This document shows positions 1 to 11,345 of a stretch of 27,038 nucleotides of DNA, piece by piece. The position numbers and the translations under genes are program-made. The notes below the pieces were generated by a model. It did not search any database and was not told where the DNA came from. It worked only from the letters and a program-made list of their open reading frames with translations. The number at the start of each line of letters is the position of its first letter. Positions within the stretch are counted from its first letter, which is position 1. Origin of the DNA: Welwitschia mirabilis (lineage: Eukaryota; Gnetophyta; Gnetopsida; Welwitschiales); NCBI GenBank assembly GCA_051453625.1, contig JBOZIK010000001.1, positions 237,517,384 to 237,544,421 on the forward strand. Reading direction: 5' to 3'.

Positions 1-1199
1 CAAATTAATACTTAGTTAATTTCAAGCTATTTTAACCAATAGAAAGAGGTGAAAGAACAAACAAAGAGAAAAGAGAAAAATGAAAATCTAGAAAAATATA
101 CTTATAAATTCTTGAAACCTTAAAAAAAAGTTAAATTATGTTGTAAAACATGTTTATAAAACTAAACATTCAATATTTAGTAGAATCAATTAAATTCGAT
201 AAAAATTGTACATTTAAGGAGGAAAAAAGTAAAAAATTATAGTCAACACTACTTTGATCAAGCATATCAAAAAAACTATAAATCTTAAGAAAAAATGGAG
301 GATATTGAATTTCTAAAGACACATCAGTCATGATAGAGAAATTCATTATGTAAAAACATGAAAATTAAGATTTCATAACTCAAAAAGTTTTCTAAGTAAA
401 ACTACAACTTTAACCCTGAATGGCTNNNNNNNNNNNNCTAGATGCCACATTTGGATTTTGACTAGTTAAGGATGAAATTTTCTACATCATGAAAGGAAGA
501 TACTAGCAAATATTTAGAATCACTAGAATTACAAAAAAATAGTTATGGTCAAAACAAGCATCAAAATTTACTAGTCTACTTCAATTTTGATAAGAGAAAA
601 GAAAATAACTCATGCAAAATTAGAAACTTTTAATCTCATATAAATGTAAATAATATATTTACAAATTAATATACTACTATAAAAAGAATAAAACAAAAAT
701 TCATCATTAATTTCTTAACAAGAAAGCTGAACTCATGAGAAAATATACTAGAAAAATGAGAAGAATGAAAGAAACAAGAGGAATAAAGCACATGATTTAA
801 TTTAAATGGAGTGACCAAACATAGAAAATTATAATATGTTATAATATTTACTAGATAAATAACAATCTAACTAGCACTAATTATGCAACCTATTATAATA
901 AGTCTAACCAAATTGAATAAAACATGTGATAAAGATGTGTAAATCAAGAAATCAAAAGAACAAAAATATAGGGAAAAGAACATTTAATAGTGTAATATGA
1001 AAAAACATACCTTTAAATTAGTTTTTGATTAAATTTCTTATAAGATTTGATTCTTTCTCCTCCATTTACATCATCTGCTCATGTGCATTTCCCTCTTCAA
1101 TGCCCTTTGGATGGATGAAAATGGAATAAAAGGTGATGAATAATGGGATGTAAAAGAATTTAAAATGCTAATAATAGATTTATATAATAGCAAAAGATG

Positions 1200-1413
1200 T
1201 GAATGAAGAATGTAGAATTCTTGCAAAGCTGATATAGAGAGAAGATCAACTTGGAAGNNNNNNNNNNNNNNNNNNNNNNNNNNNNNNNNNNNNNNNNNNN
1301 NNNNNNNNNNNNNNNNNNNNNNNNNNNNNNNNNNNNNNNNNNNNNNNNNNNNNNNNNTGAAGAATGTAGAATTCTTGCAAAGCTGATATAGAGAGAAGAT
1401 CAACTTGGAAGTG
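1200..1413. repeat. Identical flanks around a 100-N gap
   Basis: About 54 bases ending at 1257 (tgaagaatgtagaattcttg onward) are repeated exactly from 1358, on either side of a 100-N gap. Exact duplication across an unknown-size gap is the usual sign of two overlapping contig ends that were not merged, so the true sequence probably holds one copy. Confidence 0.8.
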
Positions 1414-1618
1414 AAGAAATGTAAAAGAATTGAAGTATAAAATCTCCTTCAAATACTTGAGAATGTCTTAAATCACATCAAAATGGTATATATTGGGTAT
1501 AATAACATTATGATTTAATTTTAGACATTGAAATCATTCTTTATTGGTATGCTTGAATTATTTTTAAGTTGCAAACTTCCTAAAACTTCTACATTTTGCA
1601 CATGTCACATATCAACAT

Positions 1619-1933
1619 AGTGAAAACTATCTATGTTAATGTAGTACTAGTTTACTAATAAAAATGGGACTACTTCACTATAGGTAGTTTGAAAAATAAC
1701 ATACTCAACTTCCAAAATTGAAATTANNNNNNNNNNNNNNNNNNNNNNNNNNNNNNNNNNNNNNNNNNNNNNNNNNNNNNNNNNNNNNNNNNNNNNNNNN
1801 NNNNNNNNNNNNNNNNNNNNNNNNNNGAAAACTATCTATGTTAATGTAGTACTAGTTTACTAATAAAAATGGGACTACTACACTATAGGTAGTTTGAAAA
1901 ATAACATACTCAACTTCCAAAATTGAAATTAAC
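1619..1933. repeat. Near-identical flanks around a 100-N gap
   Basis: Bases 1620-1726 recur at 1827-1933 with one clear difference (ctacttcac against ctactacac). They flank a 100-N gap at 1727-1826. This is most likely an unmerged contig overlap or a haplotype difference, not a real duplication. Confidence 0.75.
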
Positions 1934-4268
1934 TTAAAATTTTTTATAACTTATATTACATAAAAACATCAAATTTGACTAAAAAAATAACTAGCAATGT
2001 ATAAACTATAGCTTCCAAAAAATAATTTTCTAAGGTACTAGTGTTATAAAAGGCTTTAATATCATTTACGGCCATGCACCTAGCATCAAAATAAATTAAA
2101 ATAATCAAATTAGCAATTGGTTAATATATGATAATATAAAATGAACTATGAATCATATCTAAAGCTTATAGGTTAAAGTAGTTCTTTATGATCTACATTT
2201 TCATCCTCTCTCTCAATCTCCTGATTGCAATTATTGTGAGGATCCTAAAACTAGATAATAATGCATCATGTTAAGTTCATTGAGTATATAAGGTCTTAAA
2301 CACTTATAAAATGTAAAGTTACCTCTAAATCTAGTATTAAAGATTAAAAAGTGATGCAAAATAATGTCTATTAATACATTATTTTTTTAAAAATTAGGGC
2401 TTCATCACACTTCCCAACTAGTCTCCTTATACATCTCATGAAAGTGATAATAATGAAAGAAATGAAGACTACTAATAATCATAATTTACATATCTAAAGA
2501 TCTAACTATTTATTCTATAAATAAAGCAATATAGAGAGAGAAACATTACTAGTAATCATGAAACCATAATGATATATGTGTCACAAGAGATAGTATTTAA
2601 AATAAAAAAACATTAGAAACTTTAATATTTTATCCATGAATATATAGAGTAAAGTAAAATTTTTACTTATTTGTTTTAAAAAAAACAAAAATATGAACAC
2701 AAGCTAAATAAAATAAAACATGCTAAAATATCATATCATAAAAGAGTTTTACAAAAGATATTAAATCACAAAGACTTCACACATGGAAAATATACACTAT
2801 CATAGAAAATAATAAAGCATTAAAAATAAAATATTGATATAGATTGAGGTTTAAAACTTAACAACTAGTTAAACCATCTAACTTAAATAAACACTAGGAT
2901 TTTAAGGTTAATAATACATAGCTTGGTTATAATTTATTATAAGAAAAACAAAAATTATAAACAAAAATGAAAAAAATCATTTAGATTGATAATTTTTAAA
3001 AAACAAATAGGAGTAGGTCCTACCCAAATCTTATAGCCTTTTTTAATGTGATTACATGTGATAAAAAAGTAGTAAATTTTTTATATTTTAAACAAAACAA
3101 AAACATAAATAATAAGAATTTTTCATCTTTCATCAAAAAATTAATTAAAATAAAGGTGAACATGGAATATGTGATAAAGATAATTCATAACTATGCAATC
3201 ATTTACTAGTATAAATCCAAATTTTACTCATGGATGCATAGTATTAAAAAGAAAAAGAGATATATAGAAAACTAGTAAAAGTCAAAAATTTATGTAATTA
3301 AAATTTGTATTGGAGTAATGTAAATCTTAAAGGACCATTAATACAATTGTTATATAGAAATCATCTAAAAACAAGTAGCTTCTAATTAATGTATATAAAT
3401 TCTAAAAGAAAAGTATAATATTTCATATAAAAATCACAAGTTCTCCTCTACAACTATGCTAATTTTGAATGAAGAAAGATTTAATTATTAAAATGAGGAG
3501 ATTTCTCTCTAATCTTTAGCAAAAATAAATGTGTACTCAAAATAATAATTTAACTTAAGGAAAGAAAACTAGATATAAATATTTCACATTAAAGCATAAG
3601 GGAACCTTCTCGGTGAAAATGCATATATAGTAGTACACAATTATTAAACTGATAGAAAACTTGACATGGATTCACATGAAAATATTAATATTTTCTTATC
3701 AAACTATTATTTTACATGATAAAATAATTATTTATTTCATGTGACATTCAAGAAATTACAACACATGACTTATTAAATAATGTAAAGAACTACATGCATA
3801 AAAATGTAATTTCACAAAATGGAAAAAAGAAAATACAAATATAAAAATAATCTTTTATAAACATTTAACAATATTCTAAAGATCATTTATAACTCATGAG
3901 AATAAGCAAGAGCATTTAAATAGATAAATCTACTAAAGTTATTTCATACTAAAATAATTTTTCTTAAAATGTTTACTACTTGAAATCATAACATATGCAT
4001 GCAATTAATAAATTTAAACATCTCATAGCATTCTATATAAAATGTACAGTAACTTAGAATTAATATATAGTACTCTAAAAACTAGATTCTTCAAATCAAC
4101 ATAGTAAACCATTTAACTTAAATAAGATTTTCACTAAATTTTGATACATTTAACTTGAAAGGCAACTATTTACCTAACAAAAAATGAATTATAAAATTAA
4201 CAAAGCATGTAGATTAGGTTCTTAACTAATATTAACTAGCAAAAACTAATATATGTATGTTTATTATA

Positions 4269-5718
4269 CTAAAGAAATACTTATTTAATTTCAAGCTATT
4301 TTGACCAATAGAAAGAGGTAAAAGGAAGAAGAGAGAGTAAATGGAAAAAGAAATTTAAAAGAAGGAACTTAGAAACTCTCTTAACCTTTAAAATACTATT
4401 TTAGAATAAGTTTCTAGAACCAAACATTCGAGATCAATTAGAATTAATTGAAACCAATAAAAATAGTTCATTTAGAAAAACTTCAAAAATTACGGTCAAC
4501 CCAACTTTAATCAAACATATTAAAAGAAGTATAAAATTTGAGAGAAAATAGATTTCATATTTAAAAATTAATTAAAAATTACCACAATATAGGATTTTAA
4601 ATTTCTAAACATAGGTCAATAACGATAGAGAAATGCACTATGTAAAAACATGAAAATTTAGATTTCACATTTCAAAAATGTTTCTAAGTAAAACTACATC
4701 TGTGGCTATAAATGAATCAAAAAAGGGTTTTATAGGTCATATTTGGATTTTGACTAATTTAGGATGCAATTTTTTATATCATGAAAGGAATATATTGACA
4801 AACTGTCAAAAACATTAGAGTTGCATAAAAAGATTTATGATCAAAACAAGCACTGAAATTCACTAGTCTACTTTGATTCTAAGACGATGATAAAGAAGAG
4901 AGAATAATTTATTAAAAAACAAAAAAAAGAAACTTTTGATCTTATATAAATATAAATAACGTAATTACAAAAAAACTAGTGCTATTAGAGAGGAGAAATT
5001 ATCATTTGCTTAAAAAGAAGGGTGGAATCATGAGAAAAAGTATTAGCAAAAGTAGAAGAGTGGAGGAAAGACAAGAAAACAACAATACAACACATGATCT
5101 TTTTAAATATAGAGTAAAGAACAATGAAATAATATATTATGTTATAATAGGTACTAAATGAATAACAATCTAATTAGTACTAAATATGTAACATGCTATA
5201 ACAACTCTAAGTAAATTAAAAGAAAATTATGATAAAGATGCATAAATCAAGTAATGAAAAGTATAAAACTATAAGGAAAATAACACTTATTAGTGTAGAT
5301 GAAATTACAGCCCTTTCCATCAGTATTCAATGCAATTTCTTATAAGATTTAATGGCTTCTCCTCCTCTTGCACCATCTATTCATGTGCATTTTACTACCA
5401 CTATAATTCCCTTTGTATAGATAAAAATGGAAGAAAAGACAATGGAAAATGGAATCTAAAAGGATGTAGGATTTTTACAATGGATTTATATGATAGAAAA
5501 AAATATGAATGAAGAATGCAGAAGGCTTTCAAAGCTAATATAAAGAGAGGATCAACTTAAAAATGAAGAATGTATAAGAATTGAAGTAAAAAAATCCTCT
5601 TCCAACACTTGTTAATGGCTTAAATTAAATCAAAATGCATACATTTGGTATAATAATATTGTGATTTGAGTTAGGACATTGAGGAGGGGATCTTTATAGG
5701 TGCATAAGGGTTAGTTTT
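4269..5718. repeat. AT-rich tandem repeat, unit 2, left part
   Basis: This is the second copy of the unit that begins at the window start. Similarity is strong around 4277-4320, 4600-4760 and 5330-5480, and runs to the chromovirus LTR boundary at 5719. Unit 2 resumes at 20232: aligned to unit 1 near 1520-1620, the two halves join without obvious loss. The short open frames at 4979-5161 and 5330-5512 have no family signature, and I treat them as chance. Confidence 0.75.
5714..5718. repeat. Possible left target-site duplication (gtttt)
   Basis: The five bases outside the left LTR edge are gtttt; those outside the right LTR edge at 20232-20236 are gttca. Three of five agree. Ty3/gypsy insertions make 5-bp duplications, so this may be a decayed pair, but the match is weak on its own. 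Confidence 0.3.
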
Positions 5719-5887
5719 CGTAACACCCAGTCCTTTACACTCAATAGTTAGCATCATAGGTATAGTTTTCAAGACAATGTTTAATATCTAGAAGTTATCT
5801 CAGTTGTAAAAATAATAACAAAGCACACTAATTGATACAATAAATATTTGTAATTTATTTGGTTTATGGAAACAAGATTCATAGGTT

Positions 5888-6049
5888 TCTAGGTTAGATT
5901 AAACATATGTCGAGGGTTNNNNNNNNNNNNNNNNNNNNNNNNNNNNNNNNNNNNNNNNNNNNNNNNNNNNNNNNNNNNNNNNNNNNNNNNNNNNNNNNNN
6001 NNNNNNNNNNNNNNNNNNTAGGTTAGATTAAACATATGTCGAGGGTTTT
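5888..6049. repeat. Identical flanks around a 100-N gap
   Basis: About 29 bases ending at 5918 (taggttagattaaacatatg onward) are repeated exactly from 6019, on either side of a 100-N gap. The right LTR has this sequence only once, near 16700, which supports an unmerged contig overlap. Confidence 0.8.
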
Positions 6050-6419
6050 CAAGGTATATTTAATTATGTCTAGCTAAATAACTTATTACTCCAGTTATAG
6101 TTTATACTTATCTCTTTAGGTACCTATGGGCACATCTAATAATTCATTGTTTAATGGTTATGGAAATTATAATTGGTATAAATGTAAATTTCTTGTAAAA
6201 TTTTTACTCATGACTTATACATCCACCTCGCAAAATAAAGCATATAAGACGCAAACACATAACCTCTACTATGCATTCCTAATTTCATTAAGGTAGCCAA
6301 CTCCACTAGTAAACGTCTGAATGGTGTTTTATATCCTCTTCTTATAAGTTACAATAAGATTGACTATTATTTCGATTTAGGTGGATCAGTCCCCAAGAAT
6401 GGATCCCATATTCATTAAG

Positions 6420-6836
6420 CTGTGTGCATACTGATTGGGGCTGCAAAAGGGAAGAATAGCTCAGTTGATAAGAGAGGGTCAATGAGTGCCGAGGTAGGGG
6501 GCCAGCATGAGGTTGGCGATGGTAGCGGAAAGGACTGCGGTTCAATGCTTAAGAGAAAAAACATGTAGCTGTGCGGGAACGTGGGTAAACTGTGGCAGAT
6601 TGCACGAGGAGGCATGGCTTCGGAGGGTGCAGGCAGAAGAAGTGAGCAGTCAATGTTTATAGCTCATCGGTGGTAGACGGTAGTGCACAACAAGATGAAG
6701 TAGCAGATAAGCATGGAGATGGGTCAAGCAGGGAGGGAAACAGTGGTTAAAAATTGTGAGGAGGTGCATAGGGCATGACTTGCAGAGGCTGAATGCGAGC
6801 ATTGGTGGAGATGCTGACCGTGCAGGCTGCGTGGTA

Positions 6837-6902
<66 letters not shown>

Positions 6903-7310
6903 AGCACATGGATAGCAGACGGTGTCGATGGGTGCCGAGAGAGGAAACTGTAGCTAGGTTACGGTGTAATCTGGAGGCAGTAGATCGCAAAGAAAGAGGC
7001 CGAACAAAGGGCAATACAGGTCTCAAAGGCCGATAGAGAGGTGTGAAATGGAAGAAGGGCAGTAGACACACTGTGAGCACTCACAGGAGGAGTGGCCGGA
7101 AAGAGGCAAGGTGCACTCAGGTGCTGTGGAGGAGAAGCGGGGTCCGTTATGGTGAAGGAAGGTCGGGGTTTAGGCATTAGGGATGCATGTAAGAGGGAGA
7201 GAGACGTATCTGCATGGCTAAGGAGAGGGACACAGGGAATGATGCGGTTTCGAGCAGAAGGTGGGCATCATGAAGAAAAGAAATGCAAAAGACGGAAGCG
7301 GCTTCATGCA
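6420..7310. other. CpG-retaining, GC-richer segment of the 3' LTR
   Basis: This stretch is much richer in G, C and CpG than the rest of the window. I count 10 CpG in 6421-6720 against 1 in the aligned 17161-17460 of the 5' LTR, where CG positions are usually CA or TG. Three overlapping open frames here (6724-7080 minus, 7092-7445 plus, 7177-7377 minus) have no recognisable domain and are broken in the other LTR, so I do not call genes. The segment could be the regulatory part of the LTR, or older GC-rich sequence carried within it. Confidence 0.6.
6839..6902. repeat. (GA)n microsatellite
   Basis: About 62 bases of GA dinucleotide, interrupted once by gata near 6878. At the equivalent place the 5' LTR has a TA-dinucleotide tract and lacks roughly 100 bases that follow the GA tract here. 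Confidence 0.97.
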
Positions 7311-7437
7311 CCAAAAAAACACACAAAAAATAATAAAACCCTAGGATCCATCCTCCCCCAAATAGAATTGATAACATGGCATAGACTAAAGTTGAAAAGA
7401 AATAAAAGTCCGTTTAAACTTTTATTTTCCAAAACGG

Positions 7438-7497
7438 AGGGTTGAACTCTAGATTTCCTGGTTAACAGTGAGACTACGTAATCAGTTAACCCAAGCA
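7438..7497 (-). other. tRNA-like A-box/B-box pair inside the LTR (possible SINE or tRNA relic)
   Basis: On the minus strand, 7494-7481 reads ttgggttaactgat, a loose fit to the pol III A box. 45 bases downstream, 7449-7439 reads gagttcaaccc, close to the B-box consensus ggttcaancc. The spacing suits a tRNA or tRNA-derived SINE head. The 5' LTR carries a more decayed copy at about 18017-18075. I cannot fold a full cloverleaf, so this is not a tRNA gene call. It may be a fragment captured by the element, or chance. Confidence 0.3.
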
Positions 7498-8195
7498 AAA
7501 CTTAACATTTGATGGAAAGATGACTATAGATAAGGGTTAACTCAAGATTAATACAGATGATTAACTTCAAATTTCATGATATAGAGACTAAGTTAACTCA
7601 TCTCTTACCAGATATAGCTTGCATTTCTTCCATTAAAGTAATTGATAAAATAAAAAATACAATTCAAGATTTAAAAAGCAAGAGTTCATAATACTTGTGA
7701 AGTAACATTTATAACCAGAAACACATCAACTTGTGATCTTTCCATGAAGAAGAATTCACTCTTATTATTTCATAACATCAAGTATAAAATATTTCACTTT
7801 AACATATACAAGCAGTATTGTGTAGAAAGGGAACACTTTAAAACTAAAATACCACGAGACAAATTAAGTATCAATTTATTAAAAAATTCTTTCATTAATG
7901 GAGAATAAGTCTTAATACATATCATACACATAACTGATACATAACAACTCAAAACTGACACTAACTGAAACACATGCCTTGTAACAACTGAAATAAAGAA
8001 CAATACAACACTTTCACATAACTACAAAAGTAAACATGAAAGTGATATGCAATTAACAACATGATCATTGGTTCTTCTTGGCTTCCCCACATGCAACATT
8101 TCTTGCATAAGAGAACTGAATCATCACAACTCCCAGTGTGATGCACGACATGGAATAGGTTGGAAAGCTTTCTAAGGAAACGACAAACAACTTTA

Positions 8196-8967
8196 TCATG
8201 ACTACTTATCCAATTAACATTATCTTCTTTAGTGATAATTTACCATCTTAATACAAGTAAGCCAATTTCACACAATAAGAGGGAACAAGATTATTTATAA
8301 TGGTGTACATATCTTTCCCTTTATTCCTAGAGGTTTGATCTCACAGTCTTGGGACTCATAATGGATATCTTTGCTCTTTGAGATTCAAACAATTGGTCAT
8401 CTTGTTTGGAATTATAATCATAATTTATTTTCACCAACGTTGATGATGGATACGAGATTCAAGGTTCACAAGAGTTTAGTTACAATAGCTCAATCACAAT
8501 GGATGATAACAAGATCACTTGAGTTTCATAAGAAGATCACGAACTCAAACACACAGACTCTTAAAAGACTCACACAAATGAAGGTAATGGATTACAAGTT
8601 ATGAGAATCATTCACACACACATAACAGCAAGACATGCATATTACATTCATTCAAGCTATAAAATACAAGATAAAGAGATTGCAACATGTGAGACATTCT
8701 AGTATGTAAAAAGGGAGTTTATGAACAACACCTGTCCTTAACAAAGTCCATGTATTCCAAGAAGAAATCAAACTCCACATAATCAAGTCACAAAGTATGA
8801 CTCTAAGAATAAGGTTTTCAAGTATTTATAATAAGGGAGGAATACTAGGAGTGACAGTAGGGTTAGGTTTTAACAAATAGTTTAGGTTTCCTTAATCCTT
8901 CCTTTCTAATTCTAGCGACTGGGCATGAACAATAACATAACATCATCTAATAAATAATCTTAACTAC
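8196..8967. repeat. LTR segment, duplicate copy 1
   Basis: This matches 9541-10319 almost base for base. The 60 bases from 8221 differ from those near 9571 at about 3 positions, and from the 5' LTR near 18811 at about 8. It ends at a 100-N gap (8968-9067). The 5' LTR has only one copy of this segment. Confidence 0.85.
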
Positions 8968-9067
8968 NNNNNNNNNNNNNNNNNNNNNNNNNNNNNNNNN
9001 NNNNNNNNNNNNNNNNNNNNNNNNNNNNNNNNNNNNNNNNNNNNNNNNNNNNNNNNNNNNNNNNNNN

Positions 9068-9540
9068 CAATATTTCTCATTGAAAAATTATCATGGCTTA
9101 ATGATCTTATGAAATAGGGAATTGATTCCTTCATCTAGGCTTAAACTTTCCTCCCTTAAAGGTTTTATTGGAGCTAAATTTAGTTATCGTTTGTGTAATG
9201 AGCAATAGTTTTTAACCCAATTCTGTTCACCTACAATTTTCTAAAACCAAAACATGTAAACAAATTAAAAAAAAAAAAATCATTCTTGGAAATGTTCTAA
9301 ATTACTTTATCTAATAGGTCTTAATTTAAGAAGGCTCTTTCAAGTTTTATCCCTTTTTCATCTTTGCTTCATTTCATGGTAGCATCCCATATGATGAAAT
9401 AGTTAATTATTAATAAGTGTAGATGTCAATTATGTCCTTTCTTATCAGACATTATATTAAGTCCTTAATTATTGAGGCATGGCTTTGATTCTTCCATGAA
9501 AACTTAAGTTAATAGAAGATTTTCATCTTAGTAATTTGGG
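9068..9540. other. Unassigned 473-bp segment between duplicate LTR copies
   Basis: This lies between the 100-N gap and the second copy of the duplicated LTR segment, and has no counterpart I can see in the 5' LTR. It contains a 12-base A run near 9268 and no coding frame of note. It may be a separate small insertion, or a contig joined here wrongly. Confidence 0.5.
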
Positions 9541-10319
9541 GCTTCACACATGACTACTCATCCAATTAACATTATCTTCTTTAGTAATAATTTACCATAT
9601 TAATACAAGTAAGCCAATTTCACACAACAAGAGGGAATATGATTATTTATAATGGTGTACATATCTTTCCCTTTATTCCTAGAGGTTTAGTCTCACAGCC
9701 TTGGAACTCACAATAGATAGCTTCACTCTTTGAGGTTTAAACAACTGGTCATCTTGGCTGGAATTATATCAAAATTTATTTTCACTAACATCTATGGTGG
9801 ATACAGTATTCAAGGTTCATAATAGTTTAGTCACAATAGCTCAATCATAATGGATGATAATAAGATCACTTGAGTTTCATAAGAAGATCATGAACGCAAA
9901 CACACAGACTCTTAAAAGACTCACACAAATGAAGGTAATGGATTACAAGTTATGAGAATCATCCACATACACATATTAGCAAGACATGTATATTACATTC
10001 ATTCAAGCTATAAAATACAAGATAAAGAGATTACAACATGTGAGACATGCAAGTATGTAGAAAGGGAATTTATGAACCACACCTTTCCTTAACAAAGTCC
10101 ATGTACTCCAAGAAGAAATCAAACTCCACATAATCAAGTCACAAAGTATGTCTCTAAGAATAAGGTTTTCTTAAGTATTTATAATAAGGGAGTAATAGTA
10201 GGAGTAACAGTAGGATTAGGTTTTAACAAATAGTTTAGGTTTACTTAACCCTTTCTTTCTAATTCTAGCGACTGGGCATGAATAATAACATAACATCATC
10301 TGATAAATAATCTTAACTA
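9541..10319. repeat. LTR segment, duplicate copy 2
   Basis: Second copy of 8196-8967, beginning at catgactact and running into LTR sequence shared with 19560-20231. This copy is continuous with the LTR inner end, so it is the better candidate for the original LTR sequence. Confidence 0.85.
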
Positions 10320-10849
10320 CATGCAATCAATAATAAGCATGAACTAATACTAAAGATCACATATAATTACTAGTGCATGAATAAGATATACTTAAGAAAA
10401 TAAACGTCAAATTGTAGTTATAAGAAATCTAAATTATCTAAAANNNNNNNNNNNNNNNNNNNNNNNNNNNNNNNNNNNNNNNNNNNNNNNNNNNNNNNNN
10501 NNNNNNNNNNNNNNNNNNNNNNNNNNNNNNNNNNNNNNNNNNNATAAAAAATCTAAATTACATCAAAAATCTAGTGTTAACTTCATCTACCAATTAGTCA
10601 TCCATAATTAATATAAATCTCCAAATCAACTAAATTTCTAACAAGATAATAACTCCAAGTTAATTTTTAATTAAAGTATAAATAATATTTTACACTAATG
10701 TAAAAGTTTACTATTACCTTTACTTTAATTTCCTTTATTTTTAACTAAAACATAAATTATTTATTATTTAAAAAGAAGTTTTAATATTTAATTATTTATT
10801 AAGAAAACTAAGAAAGGTTTCTAACCTTGGCAAAACTATGGACATGATA

Positions 10850-10863
10850 AATCCCTCCCCCTA
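10850..10863 (-). other. Polypurine tract
   Basis: On the minus strand this reads tagggggagggatt, directly next to the inner edge of the left LTR. In Ty3/gypsy elements the plus-strand DNA primer is a purine tract just upstream of the 3' LTR. Its position fixes the element's orientation and makes the left LTR the 3' one. Confidence 0.8.
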
Positions 10864-11010
10864 GAGAGGTTTCCTCTTGGAAATGAGCTAGCAACTTGGG
10901 TTTCCACTGCAAGATATCATCCCTCATCTCCCAGGTTACCTTGTTTTCCATTTTCTTTGACCACTTAACCTTATATAAATTGACTGTTTTTCCTTAACAT
11001 ATCATCTCCT
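10864..11010 (-). pseudogene. Chromodomain at the integrase C-terminus, with stop
   Basis: The minus-strand frame reads LYKVKWSKKMENKVTWEMRD and continues for about 25 residues before the polypurine tract. The KVKWS strand followed some ten residues later by TWE is the core pattern of chromoviral chromodomains, which direct integration toward modified histones. The aromatic W of VKW and the W of TWE are kept. A TAA at 10994-10996 interrupts the frame just upstream, consistent with one transition in an arginine or glutamine codon. Its position after the integrase tail and before the polypurine tract is exactly that of chromovirus elements. Confidence 0.8.
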
Positions 11011-11345
11011 TTTGATCAAATAACTTCACTAGTTGAGATTTTATCGAATAGTCAAGAATAATGATGATATCCTAATATAGGATAATCTTTGTCCCATTAG
11101 CAATACATTTCCTCATTAGTGATATATGAAAGACATTATGTAGCATGGATAAATGGGGAGGTAAGACTAACTCATAATCCATAGGTTCAACTCTACGATT
11201 CACCTAGTAGGATCCAATAAATCTTAATGCCATCTTTTCCTTCTTACTAATCCTGAACACTCCCTTAATGAAGGAATATTTGAGGAACACATGATCGCCT
11301 TCTTAAAATTCTTGGTGCCTCCTATGCTAATTTGCATACTTCACT
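11011..11345 (-). pseudogene. Integrase C-terminal region (GPY/F-type)
   Basis: The minus strand gives GDHVFLKYSFIKGVFRISKK, then FIGSY followed by a stop, RRVEPMDYELVLPPHLSMLH and NVFHISLMRKC. This is the conserved tail of plant Ty3 integrases: a DYVFLKVSP-type strand, a GP(Y/F) module whose proline is serine here (GSY), and the LPPxLSxxHxVFHVSxLRK stretch. Two or more stops fall in the frame. It joins the integrase core on one side and the chromodomain on the other. The good preservation of LPPHLS and VFHIS makes the family call secure. Confidence 0.85.

Larger units (their letters stand above)
1..4268. repeat. AT-rich tandem repeat, unit 1 (non-coding)
   Basis: Sequence near position 8 (atacttagttaatttcaagc) recurs near 4277 with one mismatch, and the similarity continues in order: around 300-420 matches 4600-4700, around 1020-1200 matches 5320-5500. 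Bases 1560-4028 also match 20255-23437. This gives a direct repeat of about 4.27 kb including gaps. I find no open frame with recognisable protein similarity, no terminal inverted repeat and no RNA gene. It contains gaps at 426-437, 1258-1357 and 1727-1826. It could be a complex satellite, tandem copies of a long non-autonomous element, or a very long LTR; the sequence alone does not decide. The unit start is arbitrary because the window begins inside the array. Confidence 0.75.
5719..10849 (-). repeat. 3' LTR of the chromovirus (long, with internal duplication)
   Basis: This matches the right LTR along its whole length: 5719-6500 to 16528-17240, 7440-8160 to 18010-18720, and 9545-10849 to 18790-20231. 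The left edge reads cgtaacaccc and the right copy reads tataacacct, both derivable from tgtaacacc by one transition. The inner edge ends in gacatgata against gatgtaaca. It is 5131 bases as assembled, about 1.4 kb longer than its partner, because 8196-8967 is duplicated at 9541-10319 around an N gap. In one 60-base comparison (6121-6180 with 16801-16860) 12 positions differ, 9 of them transitions. Confidence 0.85.

Noticed and set aside
1200-1413. Possible short direct repeat array (CRISPR-like or satellite) at duplicated 54-base blocks
   Set aside because: There are only two copies, identical, one on each side of a 100-N gap; an assembly overlap explains this.
2390-2420. A string like an LTR/polypurine boundary on the minus strand (ttgggaagtgtgatgaagcc), also near 20985
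   Set aside because: It is suggestive of an LTR edge, but I could not find the matching second edge or a primer-binding site, so it is not called.
4979-5161. 60-residue open frame in unit 2
   Set aside because: It is short, rich in Lys and Asn as expected of AT-rich DNA, and the homologous place in unit 1 does not keep it open.
6457-6548. A tagctcagttgataagag string (A-box-like) and ggttcaatgc (B-box-like), suggesting a tRNA gene
   Set aside because: They are about 82 bases apart, the T stem does not pair, no acceptor stem forms, and the other LTR lacks both.
6650-7080. Minus-strand open frames of 85 and 118 residues with long Leu-Ser runs
   Set aside because: The Leu-Ser runs are translation of the GA microsatellite, and the aligned 5' LTR does not keep the frames.
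7092-7445. Plus-strand 117-residue open frame in the GC-rich LTR segment
   Set aside because: It has no recognisable domain, lies antisense to the element, and is disrupted in the 5' LTR. It is most likely open only because the region is GC-rich.
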